Shown here piece by piece: positions 52,079 to 61,640 of a DNA stretch of 64,000 nucleotides. Every line of letters begins with the position of its first letter. The stretch's first letter is position 1. The translations under genes and the position numbers were made by a program. This DNA is from Nostoc linckia NIES-25 (GTDB taxonomy: Bacteria; Cyanobacteriota; Cyanobacteriia; Cyanobacteriales; Nostocaceae): NCBI RefSeq assembly GCF_002368035.1, contig NZ_AP018223.1, positions 1,466,449-1,530,448 of the forward strand, in the 5' to 3' direction. The notes under the pieces were generated by a model. That model was not told the DNA's origin, did not search any database, and was given only the letters and a program-made list of their open reading frames with translations.

Positions 52079-54247
52079 ATGACCAACGCCTTCAACCGAC
52101 TCGCACCATTCATCCAAGAATACATTTATCATCACCAATGGACTGAATTACGACCAGTCCAAATTGCTGCTTGTCAAGTCATATTTGACACCGATGCTCA
52201 CTTACTAGTTGCTGCTGTAACCGCCGCCGGTAAAACAGAAGCAGCCTTTCTCCCAGTTTTGACTTTATTACACACCTACCCTGCTTCTACCATAGGTGCG
52301 TTATATATTAGTCCAATCAAAGCATTAATTAACGACCAATTTGAGCGTCTCAACGACTTACTCAAAGAAGCAAATATTCCAGTTTGGCACTGGCACGGCG
52401 ATGTTTCTCAAAGTCGAAAAAATAAACTTTTAAAAAATCCTCAAGGCATATTACAAATTACACCAGAATCTCTAGAAAGTTTATTAATTAATAAAAATAA
52501 CGACCTACTTCGCTTATTTGGCGATTTAAGATTTGTAATTATCGATGAAATCCACGCCTTTATGGGTTCAGAACGCGGTTGTCAAATTATTTGCCAATTA
52601 CAACGTTTAGCAAAAGCCACACAAAAACAACCCCGCCGTATTGGTTTATCTGCAACTCTCGGTGATTATTCCTTAGCTGAAGAGTGGTTGCGTTCTGGAA
52701 CTGACAAGGAAGTAATTACTCCTCAAATAGATGGGATAAAACGCCAAATAAAACTAGCTGTAGAACACTTTTATATTAATGATGAAGTTGACGAATCAGA
52801 GGCGACAGCTTACGAACAATATATTTTTAACCTCAGCAATTCTCGTAAATGTTTAATATTTGCAAATAATCGCACCCGCACCGAATCTATAATTGCATCT
52901 TTACGAAAAATTGCCGCAGAACAAAAATTACCAGACATCTATCATGTCCATCACGGGAGTATAGCTGCGAGTTTGCGGCAAGCTGCTGAAAATGCCATGC
53001 GCGAACCCAATAATCCTGCTGTGACTGCTGCAACTCTGACTCTAGAATTAGGCATAGATATCGGTCATTTAGAGCGAGTGATTCAGTTAGATTCACCCAT
53101 GTCTGTAGCTAGTTTTTTACAGCGTTTGGGACGCAGTGGTAGAAGAGGTGAAGCTGCTGATATGCGTTTTATTTGCACTGAAGAACAGCCATTACCAGAA
53201 GCTTCTTTCCCAGAGCAAATTCCCTGGCAACTTTTACAATGTATCGCTATTATTCAACTTTATGTAGAGGAAAAGTGGATTGAACCAATTAAACCGATTA
53301 AATATCCTTTGAGTTTGCTTTATCACCAAACAATGAGTATTTTAACAGCAATGGGGGAAATTTCCCCTAATGCTTTAGCTAAACAAATTTTTAGTTTGCC
53401 GCCGTTTGCCGCTATTTGCCAAGAAGATTTTCGGTTATTGCTACGTTACTTAATTGATATCGGTCATATTCAACATACCGAACAAGGTAAATTAATCCTG
53501 GGCTTGGCAGGAGAAAAAGTGGTGAGGAGATTTCAGTTTTATGCTGTGTTTGCCGAACAACAAGAATATATTGTGAAGCACGGTACAACGGAAATTGGCA
53601 GTATTGCTGCACCGGTTCCTGTTGGTAATCAATTTGGTTTAGCTGGGAGAACTTGGGAAGTTGTAGAAGTTGACTTCAAAAAAAGAGCTATTGTTGTGAA
53701 ACAAGCTGAGGGTAAAGCTAGTGTTTATTGGCGTGGTGGTGGTGGCACTATTCATACAAGAGTTTTACAACGAATGCGGCAAGTTTTATTTGAGGATGTG
53801 GAGTATAGCTATTTGCAAAAGAATGCTTTGCAAAGATTACAGACGGTTCGTCAATTGGTGCGACGGGCGGGATTAGAGAAGCAGAATATTTTGGAATTGG
53901 AAAAAGGTAAATGTTGCATTTTTCCTTGGATGGGTACTGTTGGTTATCGCACCTTGGAAAGATTACTTAACTCTTTTTGTCGGGAATCGTTGGAAATTAA
54001 AAGTATTGGTGGGGTAAGTCCTTATTATTTGACAATTAAATTAGGCAAGGGTAAATTTGAATATCTTTCTGGTGAAATTGCTTCATTATGCGAGCAAAGA
54101 ATTAGTGCAGAAGATTTAGTTAGTAGTTCAGAAGCGCCAGAAATTCAAAAGTATGATAAATTTATTCCTCATCCACTTTTACGAAAGGCTTTTATTAATG
54201 ATTATTTAGATATGGAAGAAGTACGGCAAGAAGTGGCGAAGTGGTGA
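52079..54247 (+). CDS. Lhr-like DEAD/DEAH-box helicase
   Basis: The 722-residue protein has motif Q-like LRPVQIAACQVIF, motif I TAAGKTEAAF (48-57), TPESLESLL, motif II DEIH (156-159), motif III LSATLGD, and motif VI LQRLGRSGRRGE (about 347-358). The C-terminal ~300 residues hold a winged-helix-like and a beta-rich part similar to Lhr-core helicases. Such enzymes unwind DNA or RNA-DNA hybrids and act in repair. No defence-system or nuclease partner is adjacent. The upstream 150 bases hold CTCTGCG heptamer repeats (near 52045). It stands alone. Confidence 0.88.
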   Translation: MTNAFNRLAPFIQEYIYHHQWTELRPVQIAACQVIFDTDAHLLVAAVTAAGKTEAAFLPVLTLLHTYPASTIGALYISPIKALINDQFERLNDLLKEANIPVWHWHGDVSQSRKNKLLKNPQGILQITPESLESLLINKNNDLLRLFGDLRFVIIDEIHAFMGSERGCQIICQLQRLAKATQKQPRRIGLSATLGDYSLAEEWLRSGTDKEVITPQIDGIKRQIKLAVEHFYINDEVDESEATAYEQYIFNLSNSRKCLIFANNRTRTESIIASLRKIAAEQKLPDIYHVHHGSIAASLRQAAENAMREPNNPAVTAATLTLELGIDIGHLERVIQLDSPMSVASFLQRLGRSGRRGEAADMRFICTEEQPLPEASFPEQIPWQLLQCIAIIQLYVEEKWIEPIKPIKYPLSLLYHQTMSILTAMGEISPNALAKQIFSLPPFAAICQEDFRLLLRYLIDIGHIQHTEQGKLILGLAGEKVVRRFQFYAVFAEQQEYIVKHGTTEIGSIAAPVPVGNQFGLAGRTWEVVEVDFKKRAIVVKQAEGKASVYWRGGGGTIHTRVLQRMRQVLFEDVEYSYLQKNALQRLQTVRQLVRRAGLEKQNILELEKGKCCIFPWMGTVGYRTLERLLNSFCRESLEIKSIGGVSPYYLTIKLGKGKFEYLSGEIASLCEQRISAEDLVSSSEAPEIQKYDKFIPHPLLRKAFINDYLDMEEVRQEVAKW

Positions 54248-54395
54248 TAGTATCGGAATTCAAAATTCAGGAGTCAGAATTTAGTTGAGTAAGTCAACAA
54301 TTATCTGTCATTAGTGCCAGATATCAGATTTCTCAAATGTTGATTAATTCGTGAAAAAGTCGGCTGTAATTAATGTTTACAAATTTTTGAAAGCT

Positions 54396-55775
54396 TTAAA
54401 TGCTACACTTTACAAGTCTCGATGCGAGAGAAGAGAGACCACAGCAACGCAAACGCACCGGTCGATCACCCAAAATTGGCGAGGTGAAAAACGGGTCTCT
54501 ACACAATGAAACTATGACAAAATTGGGGAGGTGTCCCACAGGGACTAATATATCAAAAGTAACTTCATTATAATTTCTCCAGTTACTATTCATTCTCCAT
54601 CCAACACGATCGCCAAACTTTTCCCAAGCTTCTTTGTAATATTTACCATCTACCTTACCACCAACGCTGAGGTAAATTTCCTTCTGAACGTTGAAGCCAA
54701 AACGCCCATTGCTATATTTTACCCACAAGCGGTCAATTGTGCGGAGGTCTTTACAAGGGAAGTTCAAGAGTTCTTCGTCTCTAATCAAATCAGGTTCTCT
54801 ACGACCTACAGCTTGAAGCATCAGTAAATAAGTTTCATAATCAGCATTTTTCCAATTTTCTGCTGCTAGGTAGTCGCGTAGTTTTCTGTAATCTACGCCT
54901 ACTTCTGAACTCAAATCATCAGATGTAGTTTCATCAACTAATAAATTTGTTGGGTTAACTAATAGATTTAACCATTCTTGCATTGATTGTGGGCGTTCAT
55001 TTGCTTCTAACCTCATTCCCTCAATAATTGCCAGATTTAATTGTTCGCTAATTCTTGAGTTATGTTGCTTTGGTTGAATTAAATCAGCTTGATGATATTT
55101 GCGATCCCAGGAAGTTGTAGGATATTCACCTGTTACTACATAGTAAAGTGTTGCCGCCAAACCGTAAATATCAACTGTTATATCTTTACTTCCCTTCATT
55201 TGCTCATAAGGGGCAAAGTTTTTATTACCAAAACTTCTAGAAAATGAAGTTGCTGGGGCAATATCTCCAGCTAAACCAAAGTCTATTAAAACAGGTTGGT
55301 TACCACTTCGCAACATGATATTACCAGGATGAATATCACGATGCACTATTGAATTTTGATGCATTGCTGCTAGTGCATCACCAATTTGACAAATGTATTT
55401 TATAGCTTCTGTTTCTGATAGTGGTGTTATAACTGCACCTTCAATTAAATCAAATAAATTTTTTCCAGCAATAAATTCCATTACCAAACAAGGTGTATTG
55501 CTGTCGCCTTCCTCAAAATAATCAATTACCCGCACAATATTTGGATGAGGTTCTTGGCAAAGTTGCCCTAATAATTCAGCTTCTTGGATAAATTTCTCTA
55601 CATAGCGGGGATATTGTCTATCGCGTTTGAGGCGCATGTTAGGAGTTTTAATGACAACTGGTAGGTTAATTCGGCTGTGTATAGCTTTATAGGTAATGCC
55701 GAAAGCGCCTTGTCCTAATTCGTCTTCAATGATGTATTTACCATTGTGTAGTTGATGACCTTTATTCCAGTACAT
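54396..55775 (-). CDS. Serine/threonine kinase fused to a GUN4 domain
   Basis: The 459-residue protein has a kinase domain (about 15-280): LGQGAFGITYKA glycine loop, VIKTP lysine, VHRDIHPGNIML catalytic loop and LIDFGLAGD. A GUN4-like domain follows (about 297-455): YRKLRDYLAAENWKNADYET, NFPCKDLRTIDRLWVKYSNG, RFGFNVQKEIYLSVGG and a SSLASRLVKCSI tail. GUN4 binds protoporphyrins and activates magnesium chelatase in chlorophyll synthesis. Kinase-GUN4 fusions are known only in cyanobacteria as far as I recall, and suggest a porphyrin-sensing kinase. The catalytic loop has His in place of the usual Lys after HRDI. Confidence 0.92.
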   Translation of the reverse strand: MYWNKGHQLHNGKYIIEDELGQGAFGITYKAIHSRINLPVVIKTPNMRLKRDRQYPRYVEKFIQEAELLGQLCQEPHPNIVRVIDYFEEGDSNTPCLVMEFIAGKNLFDLIEGAVITPLSETEAIKYICQIGDALAAMHQNSIVHRDIHPGNIMLRSGNQPVLIDFGLAGDIAPATSFSRSFGNKNFAPYEQMKGSKDITVDIYGLAATLYYVVTGEYPTTSWDRKYHQADLIQPKQHNSRISEQLNLAIIEGMRLEANERPQSMQEWLNLLVNPTNLLVDETTSDDLSSEVGVDYRKLRDYLAAENWKNADYETYLLMLQAVGRREPDLIRDEELLNFPCKDLRTIDRLWVKYSNGRFGFNVQKEIYLSVGGKVDGKYYKEAWEKFGDRVGWRMNSNWRNYNEVTFDILVPVGHLPNFVIVSLCRDPFFTSPILGDRPVRLRCCGLSSLASRLVKCSI

Positions 55776-55846
55776 ATTTTTATTAGTTAAAAGTTTTGTA
55801 TATCACGCAGAGGCGCAGAGGCGCAGAGAGAAGAGAGAGATAGGAG

Positions 55847-56869
55847 TTAATTTGGTGGTTTTGTTAGCGGTGGTGTTGGTGTGGATTTTTCTGTAGGTGA
55901 AGGCGAAGGTTTGATGAATAATTCTCGAATATCTCCTTGGAAAATTCCTGTGAATATTGCTATGACTGCGAGAATTAAACCTATTATTCCAATCCATAGG
56001 CCTAACGCATCGTAATTAATTTGTCTTGGTTGTGGCTGAACAGCAGGTGTCGGTTTTAATCCTAGTGAATCTAGCCAAGCTTGAATCGATTGGGGGCGTT
56101 TTTTGGGGTCTAAATCCATTGCCCAAAGAATATCACGATTGATGTTATCGCTAATTTGAGGATTCAAGTCTTTTGGTTCTGGCAATGGGGTATGATTTTG
56201 CAAGCGTTCTTTGGCGCTGGTTGGTACTTGTCCTGTTAATAAGTTATAAAGTGTGGCTGCAAGTGAATAAACGTCGGTGTACGCCCCTAGTTCAATTGTG
56301 TGTGAATACAGTTCTGGGGGTGTAAAACCGGCTTCGGCTTCTGTTTCTAGGTTGCTGACACTCAGTTTTTTACTGTCGATTCCTCGTGCTAGCCCAAAGT
56401 CAATTAACACGGCTTCTTTTGAACCAGCCCTAATCATAATATTGGCTGGTTTGACATCTCTATGCACCAAGTTATTTTGATGCACTACTGTTAATGCTTC
56501 GCCAATTTGTTGAATGTATCGCAGGGCGTCTGCTTCTGGCAAAATATTCTGTGGGCGATGGGCGAGATCGATGCCGGCGATGTACTCCATCGCTATGCAC
56601 CACAAATCGTCCTCCTGAAAGGGATCTTCCAAGAGGCGCACGATATGGGGATGTTTGCATTTAGCTAATTTGAAGGCTTCTTGGACAAATCTTTCCTGCA
56701 ACCTTTTGAAGTCTGGTTGGTTCAATAATTGATTGTCCAGGGTTTTGACGACAATGCGATCGCCCTTTTCATCTTTGGCGAGATAAGTAATGCCAAAACG
56801 TCCCCGCCCTAATACACTTTCGAGGGTATATTTACCCCCCTGCAACTGCTTTGGAACTGCCCAAACCAT
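55847..56869 (-). CDS. Serine/threonine protein kinase with C-terminal membrane helix
   Basis: The 340-residue protein has a complete kinase domain (about 12-265): LGRGRFGITYLA, VVKTL lysine, LVHRDVKPANIMIRAG, LIDFGLARG, and a DVYSLAATLYNLLTG region. A membrane helix follows near 291-311 (LWIGIIGLILAVIAIFTGIF), then a Pro/Thr/Ser-rich tail. It stands on the same strand 70 bases before the kinase-GUN4 gene; AGAGGCGCAGAGGCGCAGAG heptamer repeats fill that space. The two may be co-transcribed. Targets are unknown. Confidence 0.9.
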   Translation of the reverse strand: MVWAVPKQLQGGKYTLESVLGRGRFGITYLAKDEKGDRIVVKTLDNQLLNQPDFKRLQERFVQEAFKLAKCKHPHIVRLLEDPFQEDDLWCIAMEYIAGIDLAHRPQNILPEADALRYIQQIGEALTVVHQNNLVHRDVKPANIMIRAGSKEAVLIDFGLARGIDSKKLSVSNLETEAEAGFTPPELYSHTIELGAYTDVYSLAATLYNLLTGQVPTSAKERLQNHTPLPEPKDLNPQISDNINRDILWAMDLDPKKRPQSIQAWLDSLGLKPTPAVQPQPRQINYDALGLWIGIIGLILAVIAIFTGIFQGDIRELFIKPSPSPTEKSTPTPPLTKPPN

Positions 56870-56975
56870 CAGCTATGACTGTGATACACTTGTGTTAATT
56901 TTGGCATATAGCAAGGGACTGGGGACTGGGGACTGGGTGAAGTGACTAAAGCCTCTTTGACTTCTGAATTCTGAT

Positions 56976-57377
56976 TTAAGGCAAAAACCGATCTAAAGCA
57001 GCTTTTAATTGTTCGATTTCAACTTCCATATTGCCTTCTTTTGCTGCTCTAGCAATACACTCGCTTAAATGTTCATCTAGAACAATTCGCGCAACCTTAT
57101 CTAATGCACCCCGCACTGCGGCAATTTGTAACAAAACATCAGGACAAGGGCTATTTTGTTGCACCATTGTTTTAATACCACGAATATGTCCTTCTATCCG
57201 CGACAGCCGATTGACAATTCGCCGTAATGACTCTTCGCTATGGACGTGAGGATGGCTTAACTCTCCATGCTCATGAGTATGGTCTGCATGTTCGCGGTCT
57301 GTATGGTGATTATGAGAGTGTTCTGCTTGCTGGGATGTTGGCAAGGATTCTTTACCTAATCGGTTTGAGCCATTCAT
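56976..57377 (-). CDS. CsoR/RcnR-family metal-responsive repressor, InrS-like
   Basis: The 133-residue protein has a His-rich N-terminus (SHNHHTDREHADHTHEHG, 21-38). The CsoR/RcnR fold follows, with RLSRIEGHIRGIKTMV, then C78, H103 and C107 (NSPCPD, DEHLSEC). The spacing 25 and 4 is exactly that of Synechocystis InrS (C53, H78, C82), a nickel-sensing repressor of an exporter. The His-rich arm also fits InrS. No nrsD-like exporter gene is adjacent in the window, so the target is elsewhere or itself. Confidence 0.88.
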   Translation of the reverse strand: MNGSNRLGKESLPTSQQAEHSHNHHTDREHADHTHEHGELSHPHVHSEESLRRIVNRLSRIEGHIRGIKTMVQQNSPCPDVLLQIAAVRGALDKVARIVLDEHLSECIARAAKEGNMEVEIEQLKAALDRFLP

Positions 57378-57419
57378 GGGTTATCAAAGGACTTGTAGTA
57401 CTAAGATCCTAGCCTAGTA

Positions 57420-57610
57420 ATTGACCGAAAATTGGGGAGGTGGGAAGGTGGGGATGAGGGGATGGGGAGATAGGGAGGTGGGGAGATGAGGGAGTATTTT
57501 AACTTGGTTAACGAGCCTTTGATACTCGTGAATGAGTATTTGAACTCCATTAATGATCCTTTGAACTAGATGAACACAATTCTAAAACTCTTCCCCATCT
57601 CCCCATCTCC
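57420..57610. repeat. Purine/pyrimidine-rich complementary tracts
   Basis: GGGGAGGTGGGAAGGTGGGG (about 57433) and following purine repeats are answered by CTTCCCCATCTCCCCATCTC near 57590. Together they could form a long hairpin between the InrS-like and LptC-like genes. The middle carries TTTGATACTCGTGAATGAGT and similar short repeats. There is no ORF. Confidence 0.5.
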
Positions 57611-57624
57611 CCACCCCCTTATCT

Positions 57625-58863
57625 TTACTGACGATTCGCCCTTTCTTGAGGAATAATCTCTGTTATTACTCTACCGCCAGAATTTCCGCCTTTGACAACA
57701 ATATTTTCTGTCTGCAAATTGCCAACTGCTGTTTCACCAGTAAAATTTAACGGTGGGTCAATTTGTCGATAAACTATATTTCCTTGAGCTTCAACTAATT
57801 TATTGTCTAAATACCAAGTTAATTTATTAGATCTCAATGACTGGCTACGCTGACCAACGGCGTTGACGTTACCTGTTAAATAAACCGTTTTTTGCGGGAT
57901 TTTCATTTCCCCTTGATTGGCTGTGACGGTGACATTTTCGGCGCGCTGGAACATGCGCGTGGGGGTGTTTGTGGTGATGGTTTCTGCGTTCATGTTCCAG
58001 GTCATAGAGTTACTAGCTATTTGCAATGGTGGGTCTAGTAAATCTAGTTGGGCATTTTTTTGAACGATCGCTATTTTGGTTTTTAAGTTGACTTCGGCTG
58101 CATTTCCCTTGGCGCGATCGCTAATTTTATTATTTTTATAACGGTCAATTTCTATGGGGCGCTCGGCAATTAATTTTTCTTCTTTAATATTCCAATTTAA
58201 ATTCTCAGTTCGCATTTGCAATTGGGGATCGGCGGAATTTGCTATTACTCCTCCAGAAAATTCTATCCGCTGTTCTCTAGTTTTTACTCGCGCTTCTTTT
58301 GCCACGGCTTGTAGTTTTTTATGACTTCCGTTAATCTGGTTGCGGACAATCAACAAACCTTCTTGGGGACGCCATTCTAACTCATTACCTTGCAACACAA
58401 CTCCATTGGTAGGGTCTGTGGCAAATATTTTACCCTTGAGAAATAGCTGTTTTCCATTTTGTTCGATGTCTGCTACATCTGCTTTGACTTGGTAAACTAT
58501 TTTGCCATCTTGGTACAGTTCTCCATAAGGATTTTCCGCTTGACCAATTTGTTTTTCTTTGGTGTATTTTGCTCGTTTGGCTTGGACTTTCCAAATCGGC
58601 CGTCCAACTTCATCTGCTTGTTCTAAAGTGACATCAAAAAATGTCAATTTACTATCTTGGTTAGATGAATCAGGAGTATTTGTTTGAGAAGCTGTGGGGG
58701 GCTTTCCCCCGCAGCTAACTAATCCAATTCCTAAAAAAAATGTCAAAAGCAAAATAAAGAAAGAGGAGAGTTGGAAACTGGGGAAAAAGGAAAATTCATT
58801 TTCTTTGCCTCCTGTTTCCTGCCCCTTTACCTCTTTCGTTTTCTGATTAAACTGATACTTCAT
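57625..58863 (-). CDS. lptC: LptC-like LPS-export periplasmic lipoprotein
   Basis: The 412-residue protein has an N-terminal polar stretch, a hydrophobic segment and a lipobox-like LVSC (about 47-51), so the membrane part starts late. The LptC-type pattern follows: LTFFDVTLEQADEVGRPIWK, VQAKRAKYTKEKQIGQAENP and a long series of beta strands (EGLLIVRNQINGSHKKLQAV). Cyanobacterial LptC is longer than the E. coli protein (191) and has a second half of the same jelly-roll type. It carries LPS from inner to outer membrane. It overlaps the LabA-like gene by 4 bases. Confidence 0.82.
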   Translation of the reverse strand: MKYQFNQKTKEVKGQETGGKENEFSFFPSFQLSSFFILLLTFFLGIGLVSCGGKPPTASQTNTPDSSNQDSKLTFFDVTLEQADEVGRPIWKVQAKRAKYTKEKQIGQAENPYGELYQDGKIVYQVKADVADIEQNGKQLFLKGKIFATDPTNGVVLQGNELEWRPQEGLLIVRNQINGSHKKLQAVAKEARVKTREQRIEFSGGVIANSADPQLQMRTENLNWNIKEEKLIAERPIEIDRYKNNKISDRAKGNAAEVNLKTKIAIVQKNAQLDLLDPPLQIASNSMTWNMNAETITTNTPTRMFQRAENVTVTANQGEMKIPQKTVYLTGNVNAVGQRSQSLRSNKLTWYLDNKLVEAQGNIVYRQIDPPLNFTGETAVGNLQTENIVVKGGNSGGRVITEIIPQERANRQ

Positions 58864-59498
58864 TCTTGGATTTCCAGGTGTCCATCGGTCGTTCTTGGGT
58901 CTTCCAAAAATCCCATACTCGATAACGGTCGATATGGATAGCTTTGACGAGGGGTTTTTTGAATATCCTCTTTGATGGCTTCTAAATCAATGTAGCGATC
59001 GCTTACATTAATTAAGCTGTCACTAGTCATGGAACGCAAACTCACCACCTCTACCCTTACACCACGATAGCTTACGGAATTCACTGCATAAGCCAAATCG
59101 CCATCACCGCTGACTAAAACTGCGGTATCATAAGAATCGACTAACGCCATCATATCGACTGCTATTTCTACATCCAGGTTGGCTTTTTTAGAGCCATCTG
59201 GCAGCTGCACCAAGTCTTTCGCAATTACTCGATAGCCATTGCGACGCATCCACAGCAAAAATCCCTGTTGCTTCTCGTTTGTTCGGTCTACACCAGTGTA
59301 GAAAAAAGCACGAAGTAGCCGAGAACCTCCAGTTAATCGACACAATAACTTTGTGTAATCGATTTCAATTCCTAATTGTAATGCAGCGTAGAATAGATTT
59401 GAGCCATCAATAAATATGGCGACCCTACCCCGATTCTCCAAAACTTGTTCTGGTGTAAATATCGAGTCATTTTCTAAATTATTCAACATTGTTGTCAT
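58860..59498 (-). CDS. LabA-like NYN-domain protein
   Basis: The 212-residue protein has the NYN/DUF88 motifs IFIDGSNLFYAALQLGIEID, the acidic cluster LDVEIAVDMMALVDSYDTAV and LVSGDGDLAYAVNSV (about 100-140). A SLINVSDRYIDL end is typical of LabA. In Synechococcus PCC 7942 LabA lowers circadian output of kaiBC-type expression; NYN domains are usually RNases. It reads into lptC by a 4-base overlap, so both share a transcript. Whether it has a clock role here is not shown. Confidence 0.88.
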   Translation of the reverse strand: MTTMLNNLENDSIFTPEQVLENRGRVAIFIDGSNLFYAALQLGIEIDYTKLLCRLTGGSRLLRAFFYTGVDRTNEKQQGFLLWMRRNGYRVIAKDLVQLPDGSKKANLDVEIAVDMMALVDSYDTAVLVSGDGDLAYAVNSVSYRGVRVEVVSLRSMTSDSLINVSDRYIDLEAIKEDIQKTPRQSYPYRPLSSMGFLEDPRTTDGHLEIQE

Positions 59499-59655
59499 AC
59501 CTCAATTTTTATCCCTGTTATTTTTGATACAAATTAACGAGTTTTACATTCTAGTCACAGCGGTTTATGATAATGTTCCGGGGCTAATTGAGTTCAGCCC
59601 CGATAAATTTTTACCAGAGAATTAGAAATCGAACAAAATCAGAGTTTGATATGGA

Positions 59656-61260
59656 CTAATCGTTTTTTGGTGGTTCTATGCGCTTAAAAATTGGTTGGGC
59701 TTTACCCAACTGTTGTTTACCAGATAGTACTCCCCATGTTGAATGGGTAGCAAAAGGAGCATTAAAGGAAGTTTGTATTCGATCGTTAAAGTTGATTCCG
59801 AAGCCTAGCTGCTGATAAATATCGCTACTGATGTTCGGAATAATTGGAGATAGCAGGTAAGCTGCTAGTCTAACTGATTCTAGAGCTGCATACAGAACTT
59901 TTTCGACTTCCTGCTGCTGTCCCTGTTTATATAACGACCAAGGAGCTTGCTCATCAATAAACTTATTACTAGCTTGCACCAGTAAAAGGATGGACTCGCA
60001 GGCTTGGCTGAAAGCTAGTTGTTCGTATGCTTCTTTTACCTGTCCCCCCAGACGTAAACCAATTGTTTTTAACGGATTTTCCTCAGAGATTGTTTCGTTG
60101 CTGATTGGTGGTACATTATTCTCAGCACAGTATTTTTTGACCATACTCAAGGTGCGATTGAGCAAATTACCTAATTTATCTGCTAAATCTGCATTCAGAG
60201 AATTGATGAACCTAATTTCATTAAAGTCGCCATCTTTGCCAAATTCGATTTCCTTAAGGAAGTAATAACGAACGGCATCACTACCATAGCGTTTAACTAG
60301 CTCTACAGGATCGAGGGTGTTACCCAGGCTTTTACCCATTTTTTGACCATCTTTGGTTAAAAAGCCGTGTCCAAATACCCGATCTGGCAAAGGTAAACCA
60401 GCTGAAAAAAGCATTGCTGGCCAGTAAACTGCATGGAAGCGCAGAATATCTTTACCAATTAAATGCAAATTAATTGGCCACCATGTCTCAAGAGCATTTG
60501 CTAAAGTTGGTTCGGCATCTGGTTCGAGTAATGCAGTTACATAACCCAATAGCGCATCAAACCAAACATAAAGGGTGTGCTGGGGATCGGTTGGTACTGG
60601 AAAGCCCCAATCTAAATTTACTCGTGAAATTGAAAAGTCTTGCAGACCTTGATTGACAAAGCTTAGGACTTCGTTACGCCGAGTTTCTGGTTGAATAAAA
60701 TCTGGTTTTAACTGATAAAATTCTGTGAGTTTATTTTGATATTTAGATAGGCGGAAAAAATAGTTTTTTTCGTCTCGCCATTCGACTTCTTTATTGATAT
60801 GAATTGGGCAACGATGTCCTTCTAAAAGTTCTCGTTCTTCTTTAAATTCTTCACAAGATACGCAGTACCAACCTTGTTGTTGTCCTTGATAGATATCACC
60901 AGATTCCCATACTCGCTCAAAGAATTCTTTAACGATCGCTGCATGACGAGGTGCTGTAGTCCGACTAAAGCGATCGTATTGAATATCAAGCAATTGCCAT
61001 AAACTCACAAAGCTAGGCACAATTTCATCGCAAAAATCTTGTGGGGCTTTGCCTAAACTTTCTGCCGATCGCTGAATTTTTTGCCCATGCTCATCTGTAC
61101 CCGTAATTAACAGTACCTCATGCCCTAGCAATCTTTGAAATCGCGCCACTACATCAGCAGCGATCGTTGTATAAGCGCTGCCTATATGGGGGACATCGTT
61201 TACATAATATAAGGGTGTTGTCAGTGCAAATGTCTTTTGTGTTTTATTCACTAGATTCAT
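59656..61260 (-). CDS. metG: Methionyl-tRNA synthetase
   Basis: The ATG at 61260 (MNLVNKTQKTFALTTPLYYV) is preferred to a TTG five codons upstream. The 534-residue enzyme has the HIGH box VPHIGSAYTT, one CVSCEEF zinc-knuckle half with EGHRCPIH, the KMSKS-type loop DGQKMGKSLGNT (KMGKS), and a C-terminal anticodon-binding helical region (RTLSMVKKYCAEN). There is no C-terminal tRNA-binding extension. It charges tRNA-Met in the cytoplasm. It stands alone, about 160 bases after the LabA-like gene start on the same strand. Confidence 0.95.
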   Translation of the reverse strand: MNLVNKTQKTFALTTPLYYVNDVPHIGSAYTTIAADVVARFQRLLGHEVLLITGTDEHGQKIQRSAESLGKAPQDFCDEIVPSFVSLWQLLDIQYDRFSRTTAPRHAAIVKEFFERVWESGDIYQGQQQGWYCVSCEEFKEERELLEGHRCPIHINKEVEWRDEKNYFFRLSKYQNKLTEFYQLKPDFIQPETRRNEVLSFVNQGLQDFSISRVNLDWGFPVPTDPQHTLYVWFDALLGYVTALLEPDAEPTLANALETWWPINLHLIGKDILRFHAVYWPAMLFSAGLPLPDRVFGHGFLTKDGQKMGKSLGNTLDPVELVKRYGSDAVRYYFLKEIEFGKDGDFNEIRFINSLNADLADKLGNLLNRTLSMVKKYCAENNVPPISNETISEENPLKTIGLRLGGQVKEAYEQLAFSQACESILLLVQASNKFIDEQAPWSLYKQGQQQEVEKVLYAALESVRLAAYLLSPIIPNISSDIYQQLGFGINFNDRIQTSFNAPFATHSTWGVLSGKQQLGKAQPIFKRIEPPKND

Positions 61261-61640
61261 GCAAAATAAAATCAACTTATTAAAACGTTTTACATCTTAG
61301 TTTTGTGAGCAAAACCACGCAATTATATAACATTACTACCATTTTTTCCAATAACACCTTAATATTAGCAAATTTATCCGGTCAGCAATTGTTTTATAAT
61401 ATGCATTAATTCAAGTGGTTTTTCCCTAAAATACAGAAATTTACTATTAAATAAATTTCCGGAATACTTTTTATTACATAATATTATTGTGTTTACGAAT
61501 ACATAAATACTCAGAAAAAATCTAACTCCCTTTGTAGATTCAGACATTTCTATCTTAAGACGGTCATAGCAGTGGTAAAGAAATGTAAAACTTAAATTAA
61601 GATAAACTGCCATATTTACCGGAATATATATTGATTAGGT
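61261..61640. other. Intergenic region between metG and plsC-like gene
   Basis: About 370 AT-rich bases lie between two divergent genes, so both promoters should reside here. An open frame of 79 codons on the minus strand at 61374-61613 has no coding character. I see no riboswitch or T-box-like element that I can support. Confidence 0.35.

Noticed and set aside
61374..61613. 79-codon minus-strand frame between metG and the PlsC-like gene
   Set aside because: No motif, and it would occupy the shared promoter region of two divergent genes; composition is non-coding.
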